5,985 nucleotides of DNA, taken from contig JADFQR010000092.1 in the NCBI GenBank assembly GCA_022561735.1, positions 1-5,985 on the forward strand. The letters are read 5' to 3'. Position numbers and translations under genes: made by a program. Within the stretch, counting starts at the first letter, position 1; every line of letters starts with the position of its first letter. Below are positions 1 to 5,985 of the stretch, in pieces. This DNA is from Chloroflexota bacterium. GTDB taxonomy: Bacteria > Chloroflexota > Dehalococcoidia > UBA1151. The notes under the pieces were generated by a model. That model ran no database searches. It was not told where the DNA came from and worked only from the letters and a program-made list of their open reading frames with translations.

Positions 1-1
1 G

Positions 2-1963
2 GGCGTCCGCAAGATTCTTGAAAAGCGGGTGAGTTCCTTTGGACTGGCCGAGCCTACGATTCAATGGCTCGGCAATCCCCCGGACCGGATACTGGTCCAG
101 TTGCCCGGCCTCAGCGGCGCGTCTATCGCCGTAGGGTTTGACGGGAATACCGTGACCGAGGAAGAGTTCGAGGCGTTCCTGCAGTCTGCAGAGGTTGGCC
201 ATCCTGAGGCGACGGTCAACGTCGACGATAACCAGCTGATCGCGCAGATGGACGAGCTTCGCCCCGCACAGCGCGATTTTGAAGGCAATATCACCACCCC
301 CGCGGAGGGCGACCAGATCAGGCGGTTGTTGGAGGACCTGTTCCCCGTCACGGCCGTGATCTCGTTTGCCGCCCTGGACCCTCTCACCGGCGAACTTCCG
401 GTAATCGATCAGCCGGACACGGATGAGGGAACAACGACCCAGGGCGACGCCATCGCCCCGCAACCCGCGCCAACGCCTTCCGCTGACGGAGGCGACCCGG
501 GCGATCCCACTCCCGGCGATACCACCGACGCGCCGGCAGACGCAACGGACACCCCCGACGACGGAGACGCTGAAGCTCCGGACGATATCACCCCGGCCCC
601 GGCCGTCCCCGAGATCACCATCGCCCAGATCCAGGCGGTACTCACCGGTATCGGTCTTTCGGAAGCGTTTGTCGAAGAAATCGGCGATAACGCCTGGTCC
701 ATAGAGATACTCAGCGTTCGCGCCCCGGAACTCGACGATGAAGACAATCCTCTGCCGACCATCATCGACGAGGCCCGGGATGCCCTGGAGGATCTGAGTC
801 CGCTGGCGCTGTTCGCCACCGTCGGGGCCATCAACCAGTACGTGGTTGGTGGCGGGGTGCAGGAAGCCAAGCACCTTATCGGGCAGACGGCCCAGCTTGA
901 TTTCAGAGAACGCGTGTGCGGCAGCCTGGCTCCGCCGACGCCCGACACAGTGTGGCCGCCTGATGGCATGTCGACAGTCGAATGGCTTACCGTTCGCTGC
1001 ACCGACCCGACCTACTGGAGCCCCCCTTACGGTGGCGGCGAGCAGGATATCGACATCCAGGGCTCAGACCTGACAGACGCATTTGCCGGCACTCAGCCCG
1101 GCGTGTCCGGCCCGGTCGTCAACATCTCCTTTAACGACCACGGCTCGGACGTGTTCTGCGACGTGACCGGAAGGATTTCCCGTGCGACGAGCCAGGACGT
1201 GCTCGCCATCTACCTGGACGGGGAGGAGCTGGTGGCGCCGTCGGCGTCGACCGCGATCTGCAACGGCCAGGCCTTCATATTTGGCAACTTCACCGCCGAG
1301 CGAGCTCGCACCGTCTCCATCCAGTTGCGGTCCGGTTCACTTCCGGTGGAGCTGGAGCTGATCCAGGAACGCAACGTGGACGCAACGCTCGGCTCGGACT
1401 CGCTCAAGAAGAGCATGATCGCCGGGGCCATCGGGCTGGCGCTGGTACTGACCTTCATGGTGCTGTACTACAAGATCCCGGGAGTGGTCGCCTCTCTCGC
1501 CCTGATCCTTTATGCCGTTGTGCTACTGGCGCTGTTCAAATTAATACCGGTCACGCTCACCCTTTCCGGCGTGGCGGCGCTGATCTTATCGATCGGCCTG
1601 GCTGTAGATGCCAACATCCTGATCGCGGAGCGCACCAAGGAAGAACTGCGCATGGGCAGGGCGCTGCTGGCCTCGATCACCACCGGATTTGACCGTGCGT
1701 GGCCGTCGATTCGCGACGGCAACCTCTCGACAATAATCACCTGCGTCGTCCTCTTCTGGTTTGGCGACCGGCTTGGCACGAGCTTGATCCAGGGATTCGC
1801 CCTCACGCTCGGCATCGGCGTTCTCGTGTCGATGTTCACGGCGTTCTTCGCCAGCCGGGTGATCATGCGGTCTATCGCAGGCACACGGCTCGGCAACAGG
1901 CTTGATTCGTTTGTGCCGGTTGGAACCATCGGCGTTGACCGCCCGGTCGGGGTAGGGGAATAG
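2..1963 (+). CDS. secD: Protein translocase subunit SecD (5' end cut by window edge)
   Basis: SecD is a membrane subunit of the SecDF complex, which uses the proton gradient to help pull preproteins from the SecYEG channel. The reading frame is open to the window edge, and codons before the first in-frame GTG (base 29) already encode SecD sequence (VRKILEKR leading into a GLAEPTIQ segment). GTG 29 is therefore internal, and the N-terminal membrane helix is missing. Numbering the visible 653 residues from base 2: the start of P1 ends in VQLPGL (about 32-37); an extra segment spans about 40-285; P1 resumes with EAKHLIGQTAQLDFR (288-302); the rest of the extracytoplasmic region runs to about 460. 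Five membrane helices follow at roughly 470-490, 494-513, 517-538, 575-588 and 596-620. They include the family motifs GLAVDANILIAER (532-544) and IRDGNLSTI (570-578). The product is certain at family level; the insertion is atypical. Confidence 0.95.
   Translation, partial: GVRKILEKRVSSFGLAEPTIQWLGNPPDRILVQLPGLSGASIAVGFDGNTVTEEEFEAFLQSAEVGHPEATVNVDDNQLIAQMDELRPAQRDFEGNITTPAEGDQIRRLLEDLFPVTAVISFAALDPLTGELPVIDQPDTDEGTTTQGDAIAPQPAPTPSADGGDPGDPTPGDTTDAPADATDTPDDGDAEAPDDITPAPAVPEITIAQIQAVLTGIGLSEAFVEEIGDNAWSIEILSVRAPELDDEDNPLPTIIDEARDALEDLSPLALFATVGAINQYVVGGGVQEAKHLIGQTAQLDFRERVCGSLAPPTPDTVWPPDGMSTVEWLTVRCTDPTYWSPPYGGGEQDIDIQGSDLTDAFAGTQPGVSGPVVNISFNDHGSDVFCDVTGRISRATSQDVLAIYLDGEELVAPSASTAICNGQAFIFGNFTAERARTVSIQLRSGSLPVELELIQERNVDATLGSDSLKKSMIAGAIGLALVLTFMVLYYKIPGVVASLALILYAVVLLALFKLIPVTLTLSGVAALILSIGLAVDANILIAERTKEELRMGRALLASITTGFDRAWPSIRDGNLSTIITCVVLFWFGDRLGTSLIQGFALTLGIGVLVSMFTAFFASRVIMRSIAGTRLGNRLDSFVPVGTIGVDRPVGVGE
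119..856 (+). other. Insertion of about 245 residues in SecD P1: two P4-like modules and an acidic linker
   Basis: In typical SecD the VQLPG strand is followed within a few residues by the EA..LIG.TA.LEFR segment. Here about 246 residues separate them. By eye the insert has two similar alpha/beta halves, at bases about 149-388 and 608-853. They share a T/I-rich start, a helix, a D-N turn, an R-P or R-A-P stretch and an LEDL-P helix end. The second half aligns without gaps over about 32 residues with the SecF P4 domain encoded downstream (shared pattern V..aGL.dA.....GD....I). Between them, bases 407-610 encode 68 residues with 16 Asp and 2 Glu, many Pro and Thr, and no Lys, Arg or aromatic residue, so the linker is probably disordered. 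The insertion is seen directly; the P4 relationship is inferred from manual alignment. Confidence 0.6.
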
Positions 1964-1967
1964 GCCG

Positions 1968-2882
1968 ATGATCGATTTCATAGGAAAACGCATCTGGTTC
2001 ACCAGCGCGTCCGCCATCCTGGTGATAGCTTCGATATTGTTGCTCACCGTCGGGCCCGGCCTGAACGAGGGCATCGACTTCACCGGCGGAACCTCGACGT
2101 CCCTCCAGTTTGACGACAGGAGTGTCCAGACCGACGACGTCCGTACCGTCTTTTCAGCCGCCGGGTTAGGCGACGCCATCATCCAGAGCACCGGTGACGG
2201 CAGCTTCTTTATCAGGACCGGCGTCCAGAACGATGACGTCCAGGACGATGTGCTGGCTGCGCTGGAACGTGGCTACGCCGGCGCATACACGCGCACAGAG
2301 GTGACGACGGTTGGGAAAAGCGTCGCCGACGATACGGTAAGGAACTCCATCCAGGCGATAGTTGTCGCCGCAGTCTTCATAATCCTGTTCCTGTTCTGGG
2401 CGTTCCGGGCGGTCTCATCTGCCTACCGTTACGGGCTCGCCGCGGTGATTGCGCTCGCCCACGATGTGATTCTGACCCTGGGCCTGTTCGTCATCCTCGG
2501 CCAGCTGATTAACGCAGAGGTCAACGCATCGTTCATCGTTGGCACGCTGACCGTGATCGGCTACTCGGTAAACGACACGATCGTCGTTTTTGACCGGATT
2601 CGTGAAAATGTTCAACTGGGCGGTGGACGAACGTTCAGGGCTGTGGTGAACCAGTCACTCAACGAGTCGCTGATGCGTTCACTCGCCACCAGCTTCACGA
2701 CCGCCCTTGTAATCGTGGCCATGCTCCTGTTCGGTGGTGAGACACTGCGCGACTTCCTGTTTGTACTTCTCGCCGGCGTTGTGGTCGGGACCTACAGCTC
2801 GATCTTCATCGCCGCCCAGATACTTGTCTTCTGGGAGGAACGGGGCTTCTTCGGACGCCGCCGGCCAGCAGAGGCGAACTAG
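1968..2882 (+). CDS. secF: Protein translocase subunit SecF
   Basis: SecF is the partner of SecD in the proton-driven SecDF complex that supports late stages of Sec export. The 304-residue product has the family layout: a first membrane helix (about 12-29), the GIDFTGGT motif (35-42), a small extracytoplasmic P4 domain (about 50-118), then five more helices (about 127-145, 155-177, 186-207, 240-256 and 262-285). Diagnostic motifs are TVIGYSVNDTIVVFDRIREN (195-214, including Asp203 and Asp209), FGGETLRDF (255-263) and GTYSSIFIA (274-282). The length is normal for a stand-alone SecF. ATG 1968 lies 4 bases after the secD stop and is preceded by AGGGGA at 1954-1959, a good ribosome binding site within the end of secD. 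Co-transcription with secD is very likely. The tail is basic (RGFFGRRRP), consistent with a cytoplasmic C-terminus. No defect is seen. Confidence 0.97.
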   Translation: MIDFIGKRIWFTSASAILVIASILLLTVGPGLNEGIDFTGGTSTSLQFDDRSVQTDDVRTVFSAAGLGDAIIQSTGDGSFFIRTGVQNDDVQDDVLAALERGYAGAYTRTEVTTVGKSVADDTVRNSIQAIVVAAVFIILFLFWAFRAVSSAYRYGLAAVIALAHDVILTLGLFVILGQLINAEVNASFIVGTLTVIGYSVNDTIVVFDRIRENVQLGGGRTFRAVVNQSLNESLMRSLATSFTTALVIVAMLLFGGETLRDFLFVLLAGVVVGTYSSIFIAAQILVFWEERGFFGRRRPAEAN

Positions 2883-3025
2883 ACGCCCTGTTCCCCGGTA
2901 GCCTGAAGTCACTCCGGCGCGCGCTCCATACTCCGGGCGGACTCGCAGCGGCATAATGACCGGTGTCGCGACCTGCGACCGGCCGGAGCTTGTGAGACGT
3001 ACCTGGCTGTGGCGCGTCCCGGGCC

Positions 3026-3034
3026 GGGAGGAAA
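3026..3034 (+). promoter_or_regulatory. Ribosome binding site of nfo
   Basis: GGGAGGAAA is a strong Shine-Dalgarno match ending 7 bases before ATG 3042. It decides the start: an in-frame GTG at 3009 lies upstream of this site and would add 11 residues (beginning MARPGPGG) that are not part of endonuclease IV. Confidence 0.85.
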
Positions 3035-3041
3035 CGGAATA

Positions 3042-3899
3042 ATGCACATCGGCGCACACGTATCTGCGGCCGGCGGACTCCCGAAGGCCGTCGGCCGGGC
3101 TATCGACATTGGCGCCGAAGCGATGCAGATATTTGTCTCATCCCCGCGTGCATGGCGTTTCAAGGCGCCGGAGGACGCGCTGGTCGAGAAGTTCAGGGAG
3201 GCGTCCGAGGCCGCCGGTATGGGGCCGACGGTGTTTCACGGCATCTACCTGTGCGCGCTCGGCTCCCAGGATGACGCGCTGGTTGAGCGCAGTATCGAAT
3301 CATTGACGAATCACCTGCAGACGGCGGAGCGTTGCGGCGCGCTGGGCGTCATCTTCCACCCGGCCAGTCACCGCGGGGCCGGATTTGAGGCCGTGCTGGA
3401 CAGGTTTGTCGATGGCGTGAAGCGTGTACTGGACGCATCGCCCGGTGACGCCCTGCTGATGCTGGAGAACAGCGCCGGCGCGGGAGATCACATCGGCTCC
3501 AAGTTTTCCGAGCTGGGAGCCATCATCTCCGCCGTCGGCAGTGACCGGTTGCACGTCTGCCTTGATACCCAGCACGCCTGGGCGGCCGGCTACGAGTTGA
3601 ACAAAGAGGACAAGCTCGACGAGATGCTCGCCGAGTTTGACCGGGAGATCGGCCTGGACCGCCTGAGCGCCATACATGCCAACGACTCGATGCGGCCGCT
3701 TGGCTCCGCCGTAGACCGGCACGACAACATTGGCGAAGGCGAGATCGGCGTGGAAGGCTTCAAGTTGATCATGTCCCGTCCCGCGCTGGCGGACGTGCCG
3801 ATGTATCTGGAGGTCCCCGGGTTTGAAAAAGGCGGGCCGGACGCGAAGAATGTGGAACTTCTCAAGAAGGCCAGGGCGGACGCCGGTGTAGCTGGATGA
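3042..3899 (+). CDS. nfo: Endonuclease IV (AP endonuclease, deoxyribonuclease IV)
   Basis: This enzyme cleaves DNA 5' to abasic sites and removes 3' blocking groups in cytoplasmic base-excision repair, using three zinc ions. With ATG 3042 the product is 285 residues, the same length as the E. coli enzyme, and starts with the family signature MHIGAHVSAAGG. All expected zinc ligands are visible: His66 (FHGIYL), His106 (FHPASH), Glu142 (LENSAGAG), Asp175 and His178 (CLDTQHAWAAGY), His212 (IHAND), Asp225 and His227 (VDRHDNIGEGE) and Glu257 (YLEVPGF). The protein should therefore be active. The fold expected from the family is a TIM barrel. The next gene begins 22 bases after the stop, so nfo probably heads a small operon with the metallopeptidase-family gene and the phosphodiesterase; no damage-response operator was recognised in the 159-base spacer upstream. 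Confidence 0.96.
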   Translation: MHIGAHVSAAGGLPKAVGRAIDIGAEAMQIFVSSPRAWRFKAPEDALVEKFREASEAAGMGPTVFHGIYLCALGSQDDALVERSIESLTNHLQTAERCGALGVIFHPASHRGAGFEAVLDRFVDGVKRVLDASPGDALLMLENSAGAGDHIGSKFSELGAIISAVGSDRLHVCLDTQHAWAAGYELNKEDKLDEMLAEFDREIGLDRLSAIHANDSMRPLGSAVDRHDNIGEGEIGVEGFKLIMSRPALADVPMYLEVPGFEKGGPDAKNVELLKKARADAGVAG

Positions 3900-3921
3900 A
3901 CCCCTGGAGCGCAGCATAAAG

Positions 3922-4293
3922 ATGCGTCCCATCTCCCTTGAAGCGTTTGAAGAGCTTGTTGCCGGGGCGCTTGAAGGACTGCCGGACGAGTTTCTTGACC
4001 GGTTGGACAACGTCGGTATTGTTGTCGCGGACCGGCCTACTCAGGAACAGCGCAGATACCACGGCCTCGGTCCCCGGGAGACGCTGCTCGGGCTTTATGA
4101 AGGGGTGGCGCTGACGGAACGAGAGAGCTACGGCATGGTGCTCCCGGATAAGATCACCATCTTCCAGAGGCCGCTGGAGGAGCTCTCCGAGGACGAGGAA
4201 GACCTTGTTTACCAGGTGCAGGTCACGGTCGTGCACGAGATCGCACACCACTTTGGGATTGACGACGACCGGCTCCACGAACTCGGGTATTAG
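3922..4293 (+). CDS. Small metallopeptidase-family protein (zincin-like, HExxH)
   Basis: The 123-residue product resembles the short bacterial zincin-like family often annotated as 'metallopeptidase family protein' (DUF1025-type). The N-terminus (ISLEAFEELVAGALEGLP, then LDNVGIVV) matches the usual opening of the family. The C-terminus holds the zinc motif HEIAHHFGIDDDRLHELGY, with His105, Glu106 and His109 as HExxH; Asp115 (or its neighbour Asp116) is the likely third ligand. The protein ends directly after ELGY, as is usual. There is no signal peptide or membrane helix, so it should be cytoplasmic. The biological substrate is unknown for this family, and proteolysis is inferred from the motif only. 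ATG 3922 is the first ATG after an in-frame stop at 3889; its binding site (GGAG at 3906-3909, 12 bases away) is poorly spaced. It lies between nfo and the phosphodiesterase gene and is probably co-transcribed with both. Confidence 0.85.
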   Translation: MRPISLEAFEELVAGALEGLPDEFLDRLDNVGIVVADRPTQEQRRYHGLGPRETLLGLYEGVALTERESYGMVLPDKITIFQRPLEELSEDEEDLVYQVQVTVVHEIAHHFGIDDDRLHELGY

Positions 4294-4322
4294 GACGACA
4301 CTAAACGTAGACTGCGGGCTCT

Positions 4323-5771
4323 TTGACTTCGATCTTCATCATGGTGTTTGACGGTCTTCAGCCGTTACAGATCACCCCGGAGCTGATGCCGCGCCTGGCC
4401 GCTTTCGCTGATACCGGCGTGCGCTTTCAGAGCCATCACCCGGTGTTCCCGACGGTCACGCGCATCAATGCGGCGACCATGGTCACGGGCCGGTACCCGG
4501 GAGGCCACGGCCTTGCGGGGAACCTGATGGTGATGCGTGAGCTGGACCCGGCCGAGCCTTTCGCCGTGCTTGAACACGGTCTTCGCCGCCTTTCCGAACG
4601 TAGCGGCGGGCGCGTTCTACTGTCACCTACGCTGGCGGAATTGCTGACGCTACACGGGAAACAGTACGTGGCGGTCGGGGTGGGGACCACCGGCAACGCG
4701 TTCGTCCACAACCCTCACCCTGCACACTCAAACGGAGCAACAATCCACCCGGAGTTCTGTCTGCCGGATGAACTGTATCCGGAGATTCTCAGGCGTTTCG
4801 GTGACTGGCCGGACGAGGAGTATCCGAACGCGCCCCGGGTGCAGCATGCCGGGCGTATCCTGACCGAGTACGTCATGTCCGAGCGGCAGCCGGACGTTGC
4901 GCTGCTATGGTCATCGGAGCCGGACAAGTCTCAGCACCGGGATGGCGTCAACTCTGAGCTCGGCAAACAGGCGTTGTCGGTCGCTGACACCGAGTTTGGC
5001 CGAATCCTGGACTGGCTGGAAGAAACCGGACGACTCGCGGAGACGGACGTTCTGGTCCTCTCGGACCACGGTTACTCGACCATCACCGAGGTGATCCCGG
5101 TGGAGGCGATGGTCCGCGACGCCGGGTTCCCCGCCACGGGCGAGGGCGGCGTGATCGTCGCTCCCAACGGAAGCTCGGTGATCTTCTACACGAACCCGCC
5201 CGGCGGGGACACGGCGGACCGCCTCGCCGCCTGGCTTATGACGCAGCCGTGGTGCGGTGCGCTCCTGTCATCTGAAGCCGCCGGCGATATCGAGGGAACG
5301 CTTCCACTGGAGCTGTCTGGCGGTGACGGTGAGCGTGCGCCCGACCTTGCGATGTCCTTCGCATGGAACCATGACGTGAACGAGCAGGGCGTGGCCGGCC
5401 ATGTTTTCTCGTCCGGCGGCGCGCCCGGCGCCGGACAGCACGGCTCGATGAGTCCACACGAGATGCGCAATACGTTGATCGCAGGCGGGCCGAGCTTTAA
5501 ATCCGGCCTGGTGACCGGGGCGCCGTCCGGAAACGTTGACCTCGCTCCAACAATCCTCGCACTACTCGGCTTGCCGGGCGGTGAGATGATGGACGGGCGC
5601 GTCCTGATCGAGGCGCTGATCGGGGGTCCGGAGCCGTCCGAACTGGCGGTGATGTCCGAGCATCATTCGGTGCATCGCGCCGTATCGGGCGGCACCTACC
5701 GTCAGATGGTCCGGACGTCCCGCGTCGGAGACACCCTGTACCTGGATGAGGGCGCCGCGCGACTGGAGTAG
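4323..5771 (+). CDS. Alkaline phosphatase superfamily protein (type I phosphodiesterase/nucleotide pyrophosphatase-like)
   Basis: The 482-residue product has the two-metal site of the nucleotide pyrophosphatase/phosphodiesterase branch. Metal ligands are Asp10 (VFDGL), Asp201 and His205 (EPDKSQH), Asp248 and His249 (LSDHG) and His373 (GQHGS). The probable nucleophile is Thr46 in FPTVTRINA, with Asn49 nearby, followed by TGRYPGGHG (55-63). The C-terminal part has the usual NVDLAPTILALLGLP segment. Such enzymes hydrolyse phosphodiester, phosphate or phosphonate compounds; the substrate cannot be read from the sequence. No signal peptide is seen, so a cytoplasmic location is inferred. The start is TTG 4323: an in-frame stop lies at 4308, and the next in-frame start, ATG 4341, would shorten the first beta strand to two residues before GD-type ligand Asp10. 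No strong ribosome binding site precedes it. The gap to the previous gene is 29 bases, suggesting one operon. Confidence 0.9.
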   Translation: MTSIFIMVFDGLQPLQITPELMPRLAAFADTGVRFQSHHPVFPTVTRINAATMVTGRYPGGHGLAGNLMVMRELDPAEPFAVLEHGLRRLSERSGGRVLLSPTLAELLTLHGKQYVAVGVGTTGNAFVHNPHPAHSNGATIHPEFCLPDELYPEILRRFGDWPDEEYPNAPRVQHAGRILTEYVMSERQPDVALLWSSEPDKSQHRDGVNSELGKQALSVADTEFGRILDWLEETGRLAETDVLVLSDHGYSTITEVIPVEAMVRDAGFPATGEGGVIVAPNGSSVIFYTNPPGGDTADRLAAWLMTQPWCGALLSSEAAGDIEGTLPLELSGGDGERAPDLAMSFAWNHDVNEQGVAGHVFSSGGAPGAGQHGSMSPHEMRNTLIAGGPSFKSGLVTGAPSGNVDLAPTILALLGLPGGEMMDGRVLIEALIGGPEPSELAVMSEHHSVHRAVSGGTYRQMVRTSRVGDTLYLDEGAARLE

Positions 5772-5782
5772 CGGCGCCTTTT
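5751..5782 (+). terminator. Probable intrinsic terminator overlapping the phosphodiesterase stop
   Basis: GGCGCCGC (5751-5758) and GCGGCGCC (5771-5778) are perfect inverted repeats giving an 8-bp all-GC stem with a 12-base loop, followed directly by TTTT (5779-5782). The left arm lies in the last codons of the phosphodiesterase gene, and the TAG stop (5769-5771) sits at the end of the loop. The T run is short, so termination may be partial. It is placed where the nfo-metallopeptidase-phosphodiesterase unit would be expected to end. Confidence 0.6.
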
Positions 5783-5828
5783 GCGGCGGGCAGCGGCCTC
5801 AGGCTTTGGCAGGCTTTTGGGCCCTATC

Positions 5829-5929
5829 CCTAGGTACCTGGCAAGCGTCCTGAGGCACTCGGCAATCGTCCTGAGGCTCTCGACAGCGTCCTGCCTGAGG
5901 CTCTCGGCCGCGTCTCTGAGGCTCTCGAA
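5829..5929. repeat. Degenerate tandem repeat, about 21 bp, five units
   Basis: The core CTGAGGC(T/A)CTCG occurs at 5850-5861, 5871-5882, 5895-5906 and 5916-5927. A weaker unit starts at 5829 (CCTAGGTACCTG); its 20 bases at 5830-5849 match those at 5851-5870 at 14 positions. Start-to-start spacings are 21, 21, 24 and 21 bases, all multiples of three. Read on the - strand in one open frame (base 5968, GTG, down to a TGA at 5702-5704, and open rightward to the window edge), the units give ESLRDAA, ESLRQDAV, ESLRTIA, ECLRTLA and RYLG. This is a heptad-like amphipathic pattern with one 8-residue unit. It may be part of a reverse-strand gene or a non-coding minisatellite. No ribosome binding site was recognised and the frame runs about 70 bases into the phosphodiesterase gene, so no CDS is called. 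Confidence 0.75.
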
Positions 5930-5985
5930 GGACCGGGCCCGGGTGCAGGTTTGACTTCGAGACCGCACAAACTCGTTAAGGCCCT

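Noticed and set aside
29..31. GTG as the start codon of secD
   Set aside because: Codons upstream in the same frame already encode SecD family sequence, and no N-terminal membrane helix follows the GTG; the gene is cut by the window edge.
409..1002. Long reverse-strand open frame opposite secD, Ser/Gly-rich
   Set aside because: It lies wholly antisense to secD; its low-complexity composition is explained by the GC-rich acidic linker codons read backwards, and no family motif is visible.
1586..2191. Reverse-strand open frame of about 200 codons across the secD-secF junction
   Set aside because: It is antisense to two well-supported genes and shows no recognisable domain; this is typical of high-GC DNA.
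2952..2957. CATAAT as a -10 promoter element for nfo
   Set aside because: No -35 match is seen at 16-18 bases upstream; one six-base match is not enough to call a promoter.
3009..3041. GTG 3009 as the start of endonuclease IV
   Set aside because: The family begins at MHIGAHVSAAGG, and the strong ribosome binding site at 3026-3034 lies downstream of this GTG.
3300..4010. Reverse-strand open frame of about 236 codons opposite nfo
   Set aside because: It is antisense to a gene with all catalytic residues intact and has no recognisable motif of its own.
5933..5942. Palindrome CCGGGCCCGG as an operator or attachment site
   Set aside because: Short GC palindromes are common in GC-rich DNA; there is no second copy, spaced half-site or adjacent promoter.
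5950..5985. Start of another gene at TTG 5951, where the 11-mer TTTGACTTCGA matches the one around TTG 4323
   Set aside because: Only about 35 bases remain before the window edge, and an 11-base match is expected by chance a few times in a window of this size.

Overview
The window is ordinary-looking, GC-rich bacterial chromosome with every confident gene on the + strand. The best guess at the source is a Chloroflexota-like bacterium (for example the SAR202/Dehalococcoidia side). This rests on separate secD and secF genes, a SecD with a long acidic linker and extra cysteine-bearing segments, high GC, and the style of the neighbouring proteins. It is inferred from protein character alone, without a database search. 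No mobile element, CRISPR array, tRNA or rRNA was seen.

Region 1 (1-2882) is the protein-export pair secD-secF. SecD enters from the left edge without its N-terminus. SecF starts 4 bases after the secD stop, so the two are translationally close and almost certainly co-transcribed. Their products form the SecDF membrane complex, which assists SecYEG/SecA translocation on the outer face of the membrane using the proton motive force. The SecD copy is unusual. About 245 extra residues interrupt its first periplasmic (P1) domain. They look like two related alpha/beta modules, resembling the P4 domain of the neighbouring SecF, joined by an Asp/Pro/Thr-rich linker.

Region 2 (2883-3041) is a 159-base spacer with no gene. 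It ends in a strong ribosome binding site that fixes the start of the next gene.

Region 3 (3042-5771) holds three closely spaced genes (gaps of 22 and 29 bases): endonuclease IV (nfo, base-excision repair), a small zincin-type metallopeptidase-family protein, and a cytoplasmic alkaline-phosphatase-superfamily phosphodiesterase that appears to start at TTG. A GC-rich hairpin followed by four T residues overlaps the last stop codon and probably terminates this unit.

Region 4 (5772-5985) has no confident gene. It carries a degenerate tandem repeat with spacings of 21, 21, 24 and 21 bases, all multiples of three. Read on the - strand it gives a heptad-like Glu-Ser-Leu-Arg peptide, so it is either a small repeat element or the end of a reverse-strand gene entering from the right. 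The most interesting items are the SecD insertion and this repeat. Nothing here demonstrates a wholly new system.
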